Source: JAKVCB01 sp963578605
GTDB lineage: Bacteria; Planctomycetota; Planctomycetia; Pirellulales; Lacipirellulaceae
Length of the DNA: 5,341 nt
Direction of reading: 5' to 3'
Assembly: GCA_963578605.1 (NCBI GenBank)
Contig: CAUZEA010000220.1
Coordinates: forward strand, 1-5,341
The translations under genes and the position numbers were made by a program. Below the pieces are notes generated by a model. The model was not told the DNA's origin and searched no databases. It saw only the letters and a list, made by a program, of their open reading frames with translations. Each line of letters begins with the position of its first letter. Position 1 is the first letter of the stretch. Of the stretch, positions 1 to 5,341 are shown one piece after another.

Positions 1-150
1 AATGCGAACCTGTCCAATGCGAACCTGTCCAATGCGAACCTGTCCAATGCGAACCTGTCCAATGCGAACCTGTCCAATGCGAACCTGTCCAATGCGAACC
101 TGTCCAATGCGAACCTGTCCAACGCGGACCTGTCCAACGCGGACCTGTCC
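1..150 (+). repeat. 15-bp in-frame tandem repeat encoding pentapeptides
   Basis: Eight identical copies of the unit AATGCGAACCTGTCC fill 1-120, and two copies of a variant, AACGCGGACCTGTCC, fill 121-150. The two unit types differ at only two positions, one silent (AAT/AAC) and one changing Asn to Asp. The array continues past the left edge, so its full copy number is unknown. Because the unit is 15 bp, gain or loss of copies lengthens or shortens the protein by five residues without shifting the frame. Identity at the DNA level, not only the protein level, points to recent expansion or gene-conversion-like homogenisation. Confidence 0.95.
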
Positions 151-417
151 TACGCAACCTTCAGTACCGACACAATTCTTTACGACGGACAGACTGTGGC
201 GCAGCATGGTTTTGATGCAGCAGGCCTGAAGGCCTACCTGGAGGCGGACTCTATCTCGGCCTCTGATGCCAGCAATCTAACCATCCACCAGGCCGCCAAA
301 ATCCTCGCAGGATCGGTAGCGGCAGAGGGACCACCCCCCGCCATCCCAGAACCCACCACCCTGCTCTTGGCCCTCTTGGCCCTGGTAGCCGCACCGCTTC
401 GCGTGCGGTGCGGGTGA
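1..417 (+). CDS. Pentapeptide-repeat protein with PEP-CTERM sorting signal (5' end outside the window)
   Basis: Frame 1 is open from base 1 to a TGA at 415-417, giving 138 visible residues; the start lies to the left of the window. Residues 1-50 are ten pentapeptides, eight NANLS then two NADLS, fitting the A(N/D)LXX pattern of pentapeptide-repeat proteins, which fold as a right-handed quadrilateral beta-helix. A degenerate unit YATFS follows, then a non-repetitive stretch (YDGQTVAQHGFDAAGL, residues about 61-76) that may cap the helix. Residues 116-118 are PEP, followed by TT, a hydrophobic run LLLALLALVAA and a short basic tail ending RVRCG. That tripartite tail is the PEP-CTERM signal, known to be handled by an exosortase with delivery to the cell surface. 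The ligand or role of the repeat domain cannot be told. The frame is certain because repeat, linker and signal are continuous; a second open frame through the repeat is a shadow. Confidence 0.9.
   Translation, partial: NANLSNANLSNANLSNANLSNANLSNANLSNANLSNANLSNADLSNADLSYATFSTDTILYDGQTVAQHGFDAAGLKAYLEADSISASDASNLTIHQAAKILAGSVAAEGPPPAIPEPTTLLLALLALVAAPLRVRCG
389..413 (+). repeat. Perfect inverted repeat (hairpin) at the 3' end of the PEP-CTERM gene
   Basis: CCGCACCGC at 389-397 is the exact reverse complement of GCGGTGCGG at 405-413, with a 7-base loop TTCGCGT. It lies inside the codons of the C-terminal APLRVRCG tail and ends two bases before the stop codon. In RNA it would be a strong GC-rich stem. 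No T-tract follows, so it is not a standard intrinsic terminator, though it could stabilise the mRNA 3' end or act in factor-dependent termination. Its function is inferred only. Confidence 0.6.
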
Positions 418-457
418 CGGCCTGCAGGGGGAAGCCGCGTACGCAGTCAACAGCGAT

Positions 458-931
458 GTGGCCGAGCTTCGCGAGTACCGTACGATCATGACCATTGCTG
501 TGCCGCTCGGCCACGAGCAGTACAACTACCTGTGGCGATTCTCCGATCAAGAGGGCACCGTAAGCGGGGACGTAACCTGCGGTTCACTAAACGGCACTCC
601 ACACACATGCACGTTTGCCGCCGAGGTTCCCCTGGGTGAGGCAGCTCACAACGTGGTGCCCAAAATTTCCGCCATGGTTCCGGTCGTGGCTGCCTTTCGT
701 GAGAAACACGACCAGACTGCAAACGCCCCCTGGCCCGCCCTCTTCTGGACAAACAGCAATTCAGCGCCCGACTTTAAGTGGGCTGTCGAGCCAGGGATGG
801 CCGAGCTGCGTTCGGGCAACGTCGCCAGGGCCAAAGATTGGCGGTTGATGCTCGAACCTGTCATTGAACGCTATCGGTTCGGGCAAATCTGGCCTGGAGC
901 GAGTTCTGGGGCTCGCGCAACGCCGATCTAG
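458..931 (+). CDS. Hypothetical protein of unknown family, about 157 residues
   Basis: An open frame runs from a GTG at 458 to TAG at 929-931. I do not recognise the protein. Supporting it as real: codon use resembles the main gene downstream (third positions rich in C and G), the composition is that of a soluble globular protein (many W, Y and F, mixed charge), and it fills most of the space between two solid genes. No signal peptide, membrane segment or metal-binding cluster is seen. Tryptophans are spread throughout (for example YLWRF, APWPALFW, FKWAVEP). The short string AELR occurs twice, near the start and around residue 114. The start is uncertain: GTG 458 and ATG 488 are both possible and neither has a good ribosome-binding site; the frame is open back to 389 without an ATG, so a fragment that lost its head is also possible. 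It begins 40 bases after the PEP-CTERM gene. Confidence 0.5.
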   Translation: MAELREYRTIMTIAVPLGHEQYNYLWRFSDQEGTVSGDVTCGSLNGTPHTCTFAAEVPLGEAAHNVVPKISAMVPVVAAFREKHDQTANAPWPALFWTNSNSAPDFKWAVEPGMAELRSGNVARAKDWRLMLEPVIERYRFGQIWPGASSGARATPI

Positions 932-1143
932 CCCCCCCATTCGAGGATGCCCGACGGTGTTCGAGACATAAACGCTTGGATCCCCCCCCGGGGGAGGGTA
1001 CACTGGTACGCGAAGAGCCCGGCGGTGTAGCCGGACGAAGGTCATATGGAAAATGACGGTTAAAGAAGCTGACGTCTCGCTCTACATGATCAGCCCTCCC
1101 GCTAGACCAACATTCAATATTTGATGGATTAAGGTTCGAGTAC
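932..1143. other. Intergenic region with C-rich tracts and a small hairpin
   Basis: No convincing gene lies here. Seven C follow directly on the upstream stop codon (932-938). A C8-G5 tract sits at 982-994, containing the palindrome CCCCCGGGGG (985-994) and followed by AGGG. CCGGC at 1019-1023 and GCCGG at 1030-1034 form a 5-bp stem with a 6-base loop; no T-tract follows, so termination is not supported. The last 60 bases turn AT-richer towards the start of the next gene, as expected for a promoter region, but I cannot place a -35/-10 pair with confidence. Confidence 0.5.
1131..1134 (+). promoter_or_regulatory. Shine-Dalgarno-like AAGG before the 1070-residue gene
   Basis: AAGG (within TTAAGGTTCGAG) lies nine bases before the ATG at 1144, a workable spacing for a weak ribosome-binding site. 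It supports ATG 1144 as the start, together with the Lys/Arg-rich N-terminus of an export signal that follows at once. Confidence 0.45.
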
Positions 1144-4100
1144 ATGAAGAAATTATGTATTAAACGAAAACAGTCCATTGGCCGTATTGGCTCTGTGATG
1201 TTTTTCGCTTGCTGGCTCATCGGTTCGATGTCTGAACCGGCGGCAGGGCAGAAGTCCACACCACTGGCCGAGTGGAACTTTGATGAGGGACACGGTGCTG
1301 TCACGCACGATGCAACTGGCAATGGACATACAGCCAAGATCCTCGGTGCCACGTGGGTCAAACAAGATGATGGCTTTGCTTTGCGCCTCGACGGTCTGGA
1401 TGACTATATCGAGCTCAGCGCAACGAAAAAGTTGGCCTTCACCGGCCCGGTCACCATCGAGGCCTGGATCAAGCCCGAGGTCAAGAGCCAAGGCCTGGCT
1501 GCCCTGTTTGGCGGAGGCTTGACCAGTTACTTCGTGGCCTACTACACCCACGCTGAACTGGTCTACTGGTTCATCGGCAGCGGCGGGAACAAGGTGGCAG
1601 CTCACGTGAATTTACGCGAGTGGAATCACATTGCCGCTACCTTCGATGGCCATCGCATGGAACTTTGGATCAACGGCCGGCTGGCACAGAAGCCGTATCG
1701 AAGCAAAGAGTCGAAGTTCAAGACTTACAAGACCGACGGCAGCATGATCGCGGGCACCAAGGGGCGGCCAGACCTGCCCAGATTCCGCGGCATGATGGAC
1801 AAGGTCCGGATTTACGATCACGCGTTGTCCGGCGCGCAGGTCGTGGCCCATTACAAGAACGAGGCCCCGGCGTACGGGATCGATCCCGCCTGGTTTCGTC
1901 GAGCAAAAGTGACCGGCTACGAGTACCTCGACCGTGGGGAAGTGCTGCTGGAAATCAACTACAAAGGCCTGCAGCCTCTGGCCGGTGAGGCACAGATCGG
2001 CGTGGGGCTGTCGAACAAGCAGCGCCCCGACCAGCTCATTCAGTGGCAGCTAATAGAGAGCGTGCCTGATGTCGGTGTTGTGGAAGCAAAATTTTCCTGC
2101 GACGAACTGAGCGCAGGCGACTACGTTGTTCGCGTGGCGATGGAAGATGACGAGGGAGCTCGCCCGGTAGAAGAGTTTGAATTCTCATATCCAGCCCAGC
2201 CCCCACGCGTTGCTTCCCCCGAAGACCAAACAGCGGGCCCGCTGCCGCCCGCGTCGCGTCCTGGACCATTCGAGCTGACAATGGGTCAAGCAGGCGGGTT
2301 CACTCTCCGGATCAACGAAGAAAGTTACCGCTTCCAGTCCAGGATCTCCTGGCCCAACGGGGACTTCAATCATCTCACGGCGGACGGCGCCGCGGTGGGC
2401 GGAGAAGCTGCGTGGCGCGTCGCCATTGCGCAGCAGGTCTCACCGTTCGACTCCGCTCAGGGCAAGCAATCTCAACGATACAAAGTCGAGGCCGGTGGTG
2501 ACTTCTACACGATTCACCGCCAGATCGACGTCTTTGCGACGCACGTCTATGTCAAAGACACCTACACCAACACCGGGGACGAGGATCTGGGACTTCTGAT
2601 CTACAACGAGATGCCGATCAATCGCGATCGCTTCGTCGAGTCCCGATTGGGTGGCTGGGAACGCGGTGGACGACCTGAGACGGCATTCAGTCCCAGTATT
2701 TTTGTGGCCGATAAGAATACGGGCATCGGCATCATCCCCATCGACGACGTCTATGTTGTCCAATCGGTGCTTTACACCGAGTCGGACGTCTCGGGCGTGG
2801 GAACCGAGAAGTTTGCCCTGGCCCCTGGGAAGTCCTACACCTTGGAGTGGGCGGTTTACCCGACTCACTCAGGCGATTACTACGACTTCATCAACTCGTT
2901 CCGGAAAGTGGAGAACCGGATCGGAAGTATTGATGGAGGAGTGGGTATTTATACCTACAGTCCGGGAAGTCGCCGGCAGATACCCTCTAAAGAATTAATA
3001 GAAAAACAGGGTCTGAAGTACGGTGCCATCCACGGTCTTGGAGGGAACTTGGATGATCCGCAGGTTAGTATCCAAGGCATCGAGTTTATGGACTTCCCCA
3101 AGGAGCGAGCGATGCTGCGCAAACAGGCCGCCGCCATCCACAAAAGATATCCCGGCTTTAGGGCCGTGTTTCATATCGCTCACAGCCTCTACGCAACGAA
3201 CAATCCTGACCGGTTTGCCGATTCCAAAGTGATCGGCAAGAACGGAGAGCAAAAAATTTGGGGGGTGCCGTACGGCTGGATCAGCAAAGAGCGGCAGGAC
3301 GCAGGATGGAAGTACTGGATCTTCTACCCCACTCCGGGCAACAGCTTCCACGACGCCATGATGAAAAGTGTGGACGTACTGATGGATGAAATCGGCATGG
3401 ATGGCGGTTTCTTCGACGGATTTTTCGTCGGCTACGGGAGCAAGTGGAACTACGACGGGCGATGGGATGGGCACTCCGCCGAAATTGACCCAAACACCAA
3501 GACCATCACGCGCAAAATTGGATCGGTACTGTTGCTTTCTCAGCCGTCGATGATTGAGTTCTGCCGCAAGATTCGCGACAAAGGTGGCGTCGTGATCGCC
3601 AACAACACCGTGGTGACGCGCTCCCTCGCCAACGAGAAATACATCATCCACGACTCAGAGTCAGGCGCCGGGCCGCAGTTGCACCTAGCTCCCACCATCA
3701 CAGCGCTGGGCGGCGGGGAGACGGGAAAAGAGGTCTATCTGGATACCCTGGAGAAGTTGAGTTGGGGCGAGCTGTTTGTACCGTACGATGTCCCTAGAAG
3801 CATTGGTCATGAACTGACCCATCCTTTGTTGTCCGCTCGGGAATTTCCAATGACCTTCGAGGAAATTTGCTCCGGGATGGTACGAGGCAAGCAGCGCATC
3901 GTCACTATGAATTCCGGCGTGTACGGCTGGCCCGAAGACCGACTCCTGCATCGGGTGTACAAATTCGATGCACGCGGTCAGCAACCCGCACACTCTTTTT
4001 TTACAACCGTTGACTCAGACGGCGTGCGCACCGAGCTGGAGTTTGGAAAAAACGAATCCGCAGTTATCGAGCCAATACCCGTCACGCTCGAGGCGAGCGC

Positions 4101-4356
4101 GCCGGTGAATCTGCGGGTCCTGGAGTTCGACGACCAGCAAGGTAATGTCCAAGTCAAGATTCTTCTCCATGGACAGGGCGAAGCAACACTGGATGTGTTT
4201 GTGGGCAGCAGCTATTTCCCGGGAAACAACAACTATCGGGTCACGATTGGCGGCCAAACGACAACCATCGCAGAAGACGACGGCACGCTAAAAATCCCAC
4301 TGAGCCTGGATGGTCAAGTGGAGGTCGTCATCGAGTCGGCTGGAGAAGAAAACTAG
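1144..4356 (+). CDS. Exported LamG-domain protein with glycoside-hydrolase-like TIM barrel (putative)
   Basis: This 1070-residue protein is probably secreted to the periplasm or surface and acts on a polysaccharide; substrate unknown. Residues 1 to about 36 form a signal peptide: basic start (KKLCIKRK), hydrophobic core (VMFFACWLIG), likely cleavage near AAGQ. Residues 38-240 are a LamG/concanavalin-like domain: AEWNFDEG, DATGNGH, RLDGLDDYIEL, TIEAWIKP, WNHIAATFDG and the closing KVRIYDHALS. About 250-350 is beta-rich and Ig-like, followed by a Pro-rich linker; about 375-590 is another beta-rich domain. From about 597 to 945 strand-like segments (LKYGAIHG, FRAVFHIAH, GGFFDGFF, GVVIANN, YIIHDSESG) alternate with helices, as in a TIM barrel. 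D753 and D758, and D837 or E839, are candidate catalytic acids. Residues about 950-1065 form a C-terminal beta domain. Sandwich-barrel-sandwich order is typical of many glycosidases, but I cannot name a family. LamG call firm; enzyme call inferred. Confidence 0.9.
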   Translation: MKKLCIKRKQSIGRIGSVMFFACWLIGSMSEPAAGQKSTPLAEWNFDEGHGAVTHDATGNGHTAKILGATWVKQDDGFALRLDGLDDYIELSATKKLAFTGPVTIEAWIKPEVKSQGLAALFGGGLTSYFVAYYTHAELVYWFIGSGGNKVAAHVNLREWNHIAATFDGHRMELWINGRLAQKPYRSKESKFKTYKTDGSMIAGTKGRPDLPRFRGMMDKVRIYDHALSGAQVVAHYKNEAPAYGIDPAWFRRAKVTGYEYLDRGEVLLEINYKGLQPLAGEAQIGVGLSNKQRPDQLIQWQLIESVPDVGVVEAKFSCDELSAGDYVVRVAMEDDEGARPVEEFEFSYPAQPPRVASPEDQTAGPLPPASRPGPFELTMGQAGGFTLRINEESYRFQSRISWPNGDFNHLTADGAAVGGEAAWRVAIAQQVSPFDSAQGKQSQRYKVEAGGDFYTIHRQIDVFATHVYVKDTYTNTGDEDLGLLIYNEMPINRDRFVESRLGGWERGGRPETAFSPSIFVADKNTGIGIIPIDDVYVVQSVLYTESDVSGVGTEKFALAPGKSYTLEWAVYPTHSGDYYDFINSFRKVENRIGSIDGGVGIYTYSPGSRRQIPSKELIEKQGLKYGAIHGLGGNLDDPQVSIQGIEFMDFPKERAMLRKQAAAIHKRYPGFRAVFHIAHSLYATNNPDRFADSKVIGKNGEQKIWGVPYGWISKERQDAGWKYWIFYPTPGNSFHDAMMKSVDVLMDEIGMDGGFFDGFFVGYGSKWNYDGRWDGHSAEIDPNTKTITRKIGSVLLLSQPSMIEFCRKIRDKGGVVIANNTVVTRSLANEKYIIHDSESGAGPQLHLAPTITALGGGETGKEVYLDTLEKLSWGELFVPYDVPRSIGHELTHPLLSAREFPMTFEEICSGMVRGKQRIVTMNSGVYGWPEDRLLHRVYKFDARGQQPAHSFFTTVDSDGVRTELEFGKNESAVIEPIPVTLEASAPVNLRVLEFDDQQGNVQVKILLHGQGEATLDVFVGSSYFPGNNNYRVTIGGQTTTIAEDDGTLKIPLSLDGQVEVVIESAGEEN
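2445..2462 (+). repeat. Segment resembling a dispersed REP-like repeat, inserted in frame
   Basis: The 18 bases GTTCGACTCCGCTCAGGG encode FDSAQG (residues 435-440 of the LamG protein). From memory, TTCGACTCCGCTCAGG is the core of a short dispersed, often palindromic repeat found in many bacterial genomes, and FDSAQG-type peptides mark its translated copies. Only one arm is present here. The flanks (WRVAIAQQ before, QRYKVEA after) read as normal beta-strand sequence, so the peptide looks like a loop insertion that kept the frame. Assignment to the repeat family is from recall and was not searched. Confidence 0.4.
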
Positions 4357-4360
4357 TCTC

Positions 4361-4387
4361 TAATCTGCATAATCTGCGCAATCTACC
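4361..4387 (+). repeat. Short 9-bp direct repeat in the AT-rich spacer
   Basis: TAATCTGCA (4361-4369) and TAATCTGCG (4370-4378) match at eight of nine positions, and CAATCTACC (4379-4387) is a weaker third copy. AATCTG occurs once more at 4430-4435. The array begins five bases after the stop codon of the LamG gene. It may be simple slippage in a non-coding spacer; no function can be assigned. Confidence 0.5.
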
Positions 4388-4414
4388 TTAATAAACAATT
4401 TGGACATGTTGACC

Positions 4415-4438
4415 ATTCAGAGCGATTTTAATCTGAAT
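4415..4438 (+). repeat. Weak inverted repeat ATTCAG / CTGAAT
   Basis: ATTCAG at 4415-4420 and CTGAAT at 4433-4438 can pair with a 12-base AT-rich loop. It lies 58 bases after the LamG gene and just before the hydrolase remnant. A 6-bp stem of this composition is weak, and without a T-tract it is poor evidence for a terminator. Confidence 0.3.
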
Positions 4439-4538
4439 AATCGAGGACTATGCCATTGACGGACATTGGAACAAACGGGGTCATGGCGTCGCGGCAGAGC
4501 GAATTGTGCAGATCATTGAGATGGTACAAGAACCTTGA
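4437..4538 (+). pseudogene. Remnant of an SGNH/GDSL-type hydrolase C-terminus
   Basis: Frame 3 between stops at 4434-4436 and 4536-4538 encodes 33 residues with no start codon suited to initiation. The stretch IDGHWNKRGHGVAAERI (from 4455) matches the C-terminal block of SGNH/GDSL-like esterases and acyl-hydrolases, in which Asp and His of a D-x-H-W-N motif, then G-H and A-A-E, close the catalytic triad; here Asp is the codon at 4458 and His that at 4464. The fragment ends about 22 residues after the motif, as a natural C-terminus would. The catalytic Ser block and the rest of the enzyme are absent upstream: the bases before it are the AT-rich spacer with stops in this frame. It is therefore read as the leftover tail of a deleted gene. 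Family members of this kind are frequent beside planctomycete polysaccharide enzymes. Assignment rests on one motif. Confidence 0.55.
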
Positions 4539-4577
4539 GAAGTCGCGGTTTCTAGGTGCTCGGCGGCCGTCAGAGCT

Positions 4578-4622
4578 CGAAGGTTCTCGACACGGCAAAA
4601 AATCCGTCGCGAGCCGCCTTCG
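4578..4622. repeat. 45-nt imperfect hairpin between the hydrolase remnant and the last gene
   Basis: The arms pair in three blocks: CGAAGG (4578-4583) with CCTTCG (4617-4622), CTCG (4586-4589) with CGAG (4610-4613), and ACGG (4592-4595) with CCGT (4604-4607), separated by small internal loops (TT/CCG and AC/CG). The apical loop is CAAAAAAT. Fourteen base pairs in a nested order are unlikely by chance in so short a stretch. The surrounding 4539-4628 holds no credible reading frame on either strand. It could be a structured RNA, a processed 3' end, or the end of a repeat or mobile element. Confidence 0.5.
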
Positions 4623-4628
4623 AATAAT

Positions 4629-5341
4629 TGCCTGCCTTCAGACGGCTTTGCAGATTTATCGGAGACGATTACCCAGGCCAAGAACGTTCTCACCAGCGAA
4701 AACGGGATTCCTGTCAAGGTCTGGATGCGGCCGCGCAACGATCCCGGTGCTCCCCAGTTCAGTTCGGCCGAAGAGCCCGAGGAAGGCCTGGTAACCCCAT
4801 CGTTAATCAAAGATTATGATGGCAGAAATATAACGCGGAACGCAGTAACCGACGGGTGGGACTCCAGTACAGATGTGCATCTAGGCGACTGGGGAGGTGG
4901 TAAAGTCTCACTGCACACTCCCGCAAGTGACGAGAAAACCACTGCCATTCGCTGGACTGCCCCCGAAGCGATGACCGTTGACGTGGATGGATCGCTGTGG
5001 CCTACGTTTTTGGACCAGTTCAACGGTGGTGGGCCTCGCCGGCACGAGTTTGAACTCGTCAAGAACGGATCTACATCGCTGGCAAGCGGATCGATCGACG
5101 CACTCAGCTTTGATTGCAATAGCGGTGTGAACTCCACCTGCGGTGCCCCGCTGGATGTGGACGGAATTTCTGTCGGCCAGGGTGACACGCTGGACCTGTT
5201 GATCCGGCCGCAAGGTGGACAAACCGAAACGTTCATTACGACGGACTTCACCGTGACCAGGGCTGCCGCCCCGGCTGGCGTGACGGGCGACTACAACGAC
5301 GACGGCACCGTGGATGCTGCCGACTACACGGTGTGGCAAGA
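4629..5341 (+). CDS. Beta-sandwich protein with dockerin-like calcium loop, 5' end lost, 3' end beyond the window
   Basis: Frame 3 is open from 4539 to the window edge, but looks like protein only from about 4629 (LPSDGFADLSETITQAKNV). There is no ATG, GTG or TTG in the frame before ATG 4725, which falls inside a natural-looking run (IPVKVW-MRPRNDP), and no signal peptide; the head of the gene seems missing, and 4725 is the fallback start. From about 4854 to 5260 the protein is beta-rich (VHLGDWGGGKVSLHTP, TTAIRWTAPEAMTVDVDGSLW, GDTLDLLIRP), like carbohydrate-binding or jelly-roll domains of exported planctomycete proteins; cysteines at 5115 and 5139 could form a disulfide. At 5289-5324 DYNDDGTVDAAD fits the dockerin/EF-hand calcium loop with D, N, D, G, V, D and D in the right places, followed by YTVWQ. 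Such proteins often end in a PEP-CTERM signal, which would lie past the edge. Enzymatic activity not evident. Confidence 0.7.

Noticed and set aside
1..150. Tandem repeat as a CRISPR array
   Set aside because: Units are 15 bp and directly adjacent with no spacers, and they encode pentapeptides.
2..229. Second + strand frame through the tandem repeat, giving repeated MRTCP units
   Set aside because: The 15-bp unit keeps every frame open. Only frame 1 gives the A(N/D)LXX pattern and continues into the PEP-CTERM signal.
251..550. Minus-strand frame of 99 codons
   Set aside because: Antisense to the PEP-CTERM tail and the start of the next frame; Pro/Arg/Trp-rich low-quality sequence with no motif.
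1053..1124. 23-codon + strand reading frame upstream of the LamG gene, as a leader peptide
   Set aside because: It has an ATG and a TGA but no clear ribosome-binding site, no attenuator-like structure and no recognisable composition; chance is as likely.
861..1361. Minus-strand frame of 166 codons across the intergenic gap
   Set aside because: It overlaps the signal peptide and LamG start of the main gene and reads as low-complexity antisense; no family motif.
2995..3651. Minus-strand frame of 218 codons
   Set aside because: Lies wholly antisense to the glycosidase-like domain; the sense frame has domain structure and the antisense one none.
4450..4794. + strand frame of 114 codons starting at ATG 4450
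   Set aside because: Very rich in Arg and Ser, no motif, and it overlaps the better frame 3 segments (hydrolase tail and beta-sandwich protein).
4481..4810. Minus-strand frame of 109 codons over the junction region
   Set aside because: No recognisable domain and it crosses the hairpin and both + strand gene pieces. A repeat-associated reading cannot be excluded without a copy-number search.
4814..5339. Two overlapping minus-strand frames of about 145 codons
   Set aside because: Antisense to the frame that carries the dockerin-like calcium loop; neither shows a motif.

Overview
The window reads as accessory chromosomal DNA of a planctomycete, most likely of the Pirellulales type. This rests on three sequence traits: a protein ending in a PEP-CTERM sorting signal of the PEPTTLLLALLAL type, a dockerin-like calcium loop of the form GDYNDDGTVDAADYTVW at the right edge, and a large exported LamG-domain protein of a kind common in these genomes. 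No rRNA, tRNA, CRISPR array, integrase or transposase is visible. All supported genes are on the + strand.

Layout. 1-417: the 3' part of a pentapeptide-repeat protein, encoded by an almost perfect 15-bp tandem repeat and ending in a PEP-CTERM signal; a perfect 9-bp-arm hairpin is built into its last codons. 458-931: an unrecognised protein of about 157 residues. 932-1143: a gap with C-rich tracts and a small hairpin, ending in a Shine-Dalgarno-like AAGG. 1144-4356: the main gene, a 1070-residue exported protein with an N-terminal LamG domain, a central beta-rich region, a probable TIM-barrel glycoside-hydrolase-like domain and a C-terminal beta domain. 4357-4436: an AT-rich spacer with short repeats. 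4437-4538: a remnant of an SGNH/GDSL-type hydrolase C-terminus (D-G-H-W-N motif). 4539-4628: no gene, but a 45-nt imperfect hairpin. About 4629-5341: an exported-type beta-sandwich protein with a dockerin-like motif, lacking a recognisable start and running off the window.

How they fit: three of the four coding segments look like surface or envelope proteins (PEP-CTERM sorting, LamG plus glycosidase-like fold, dockerin-like module), which suits a planctomycete polysaccharide-processing or surface-protein region. The right part, from 4357 on, looks rearranged: a gene tail, a structured element and a headless gene follow one another within 300 bases. I see no complete novel multi-gene system. 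The most interesting items are the unassigned glycosidase-like domain of the 1070-residue protein, the apparent dispersed-repeat insertion inside it, and the scar region at 4437-4630.
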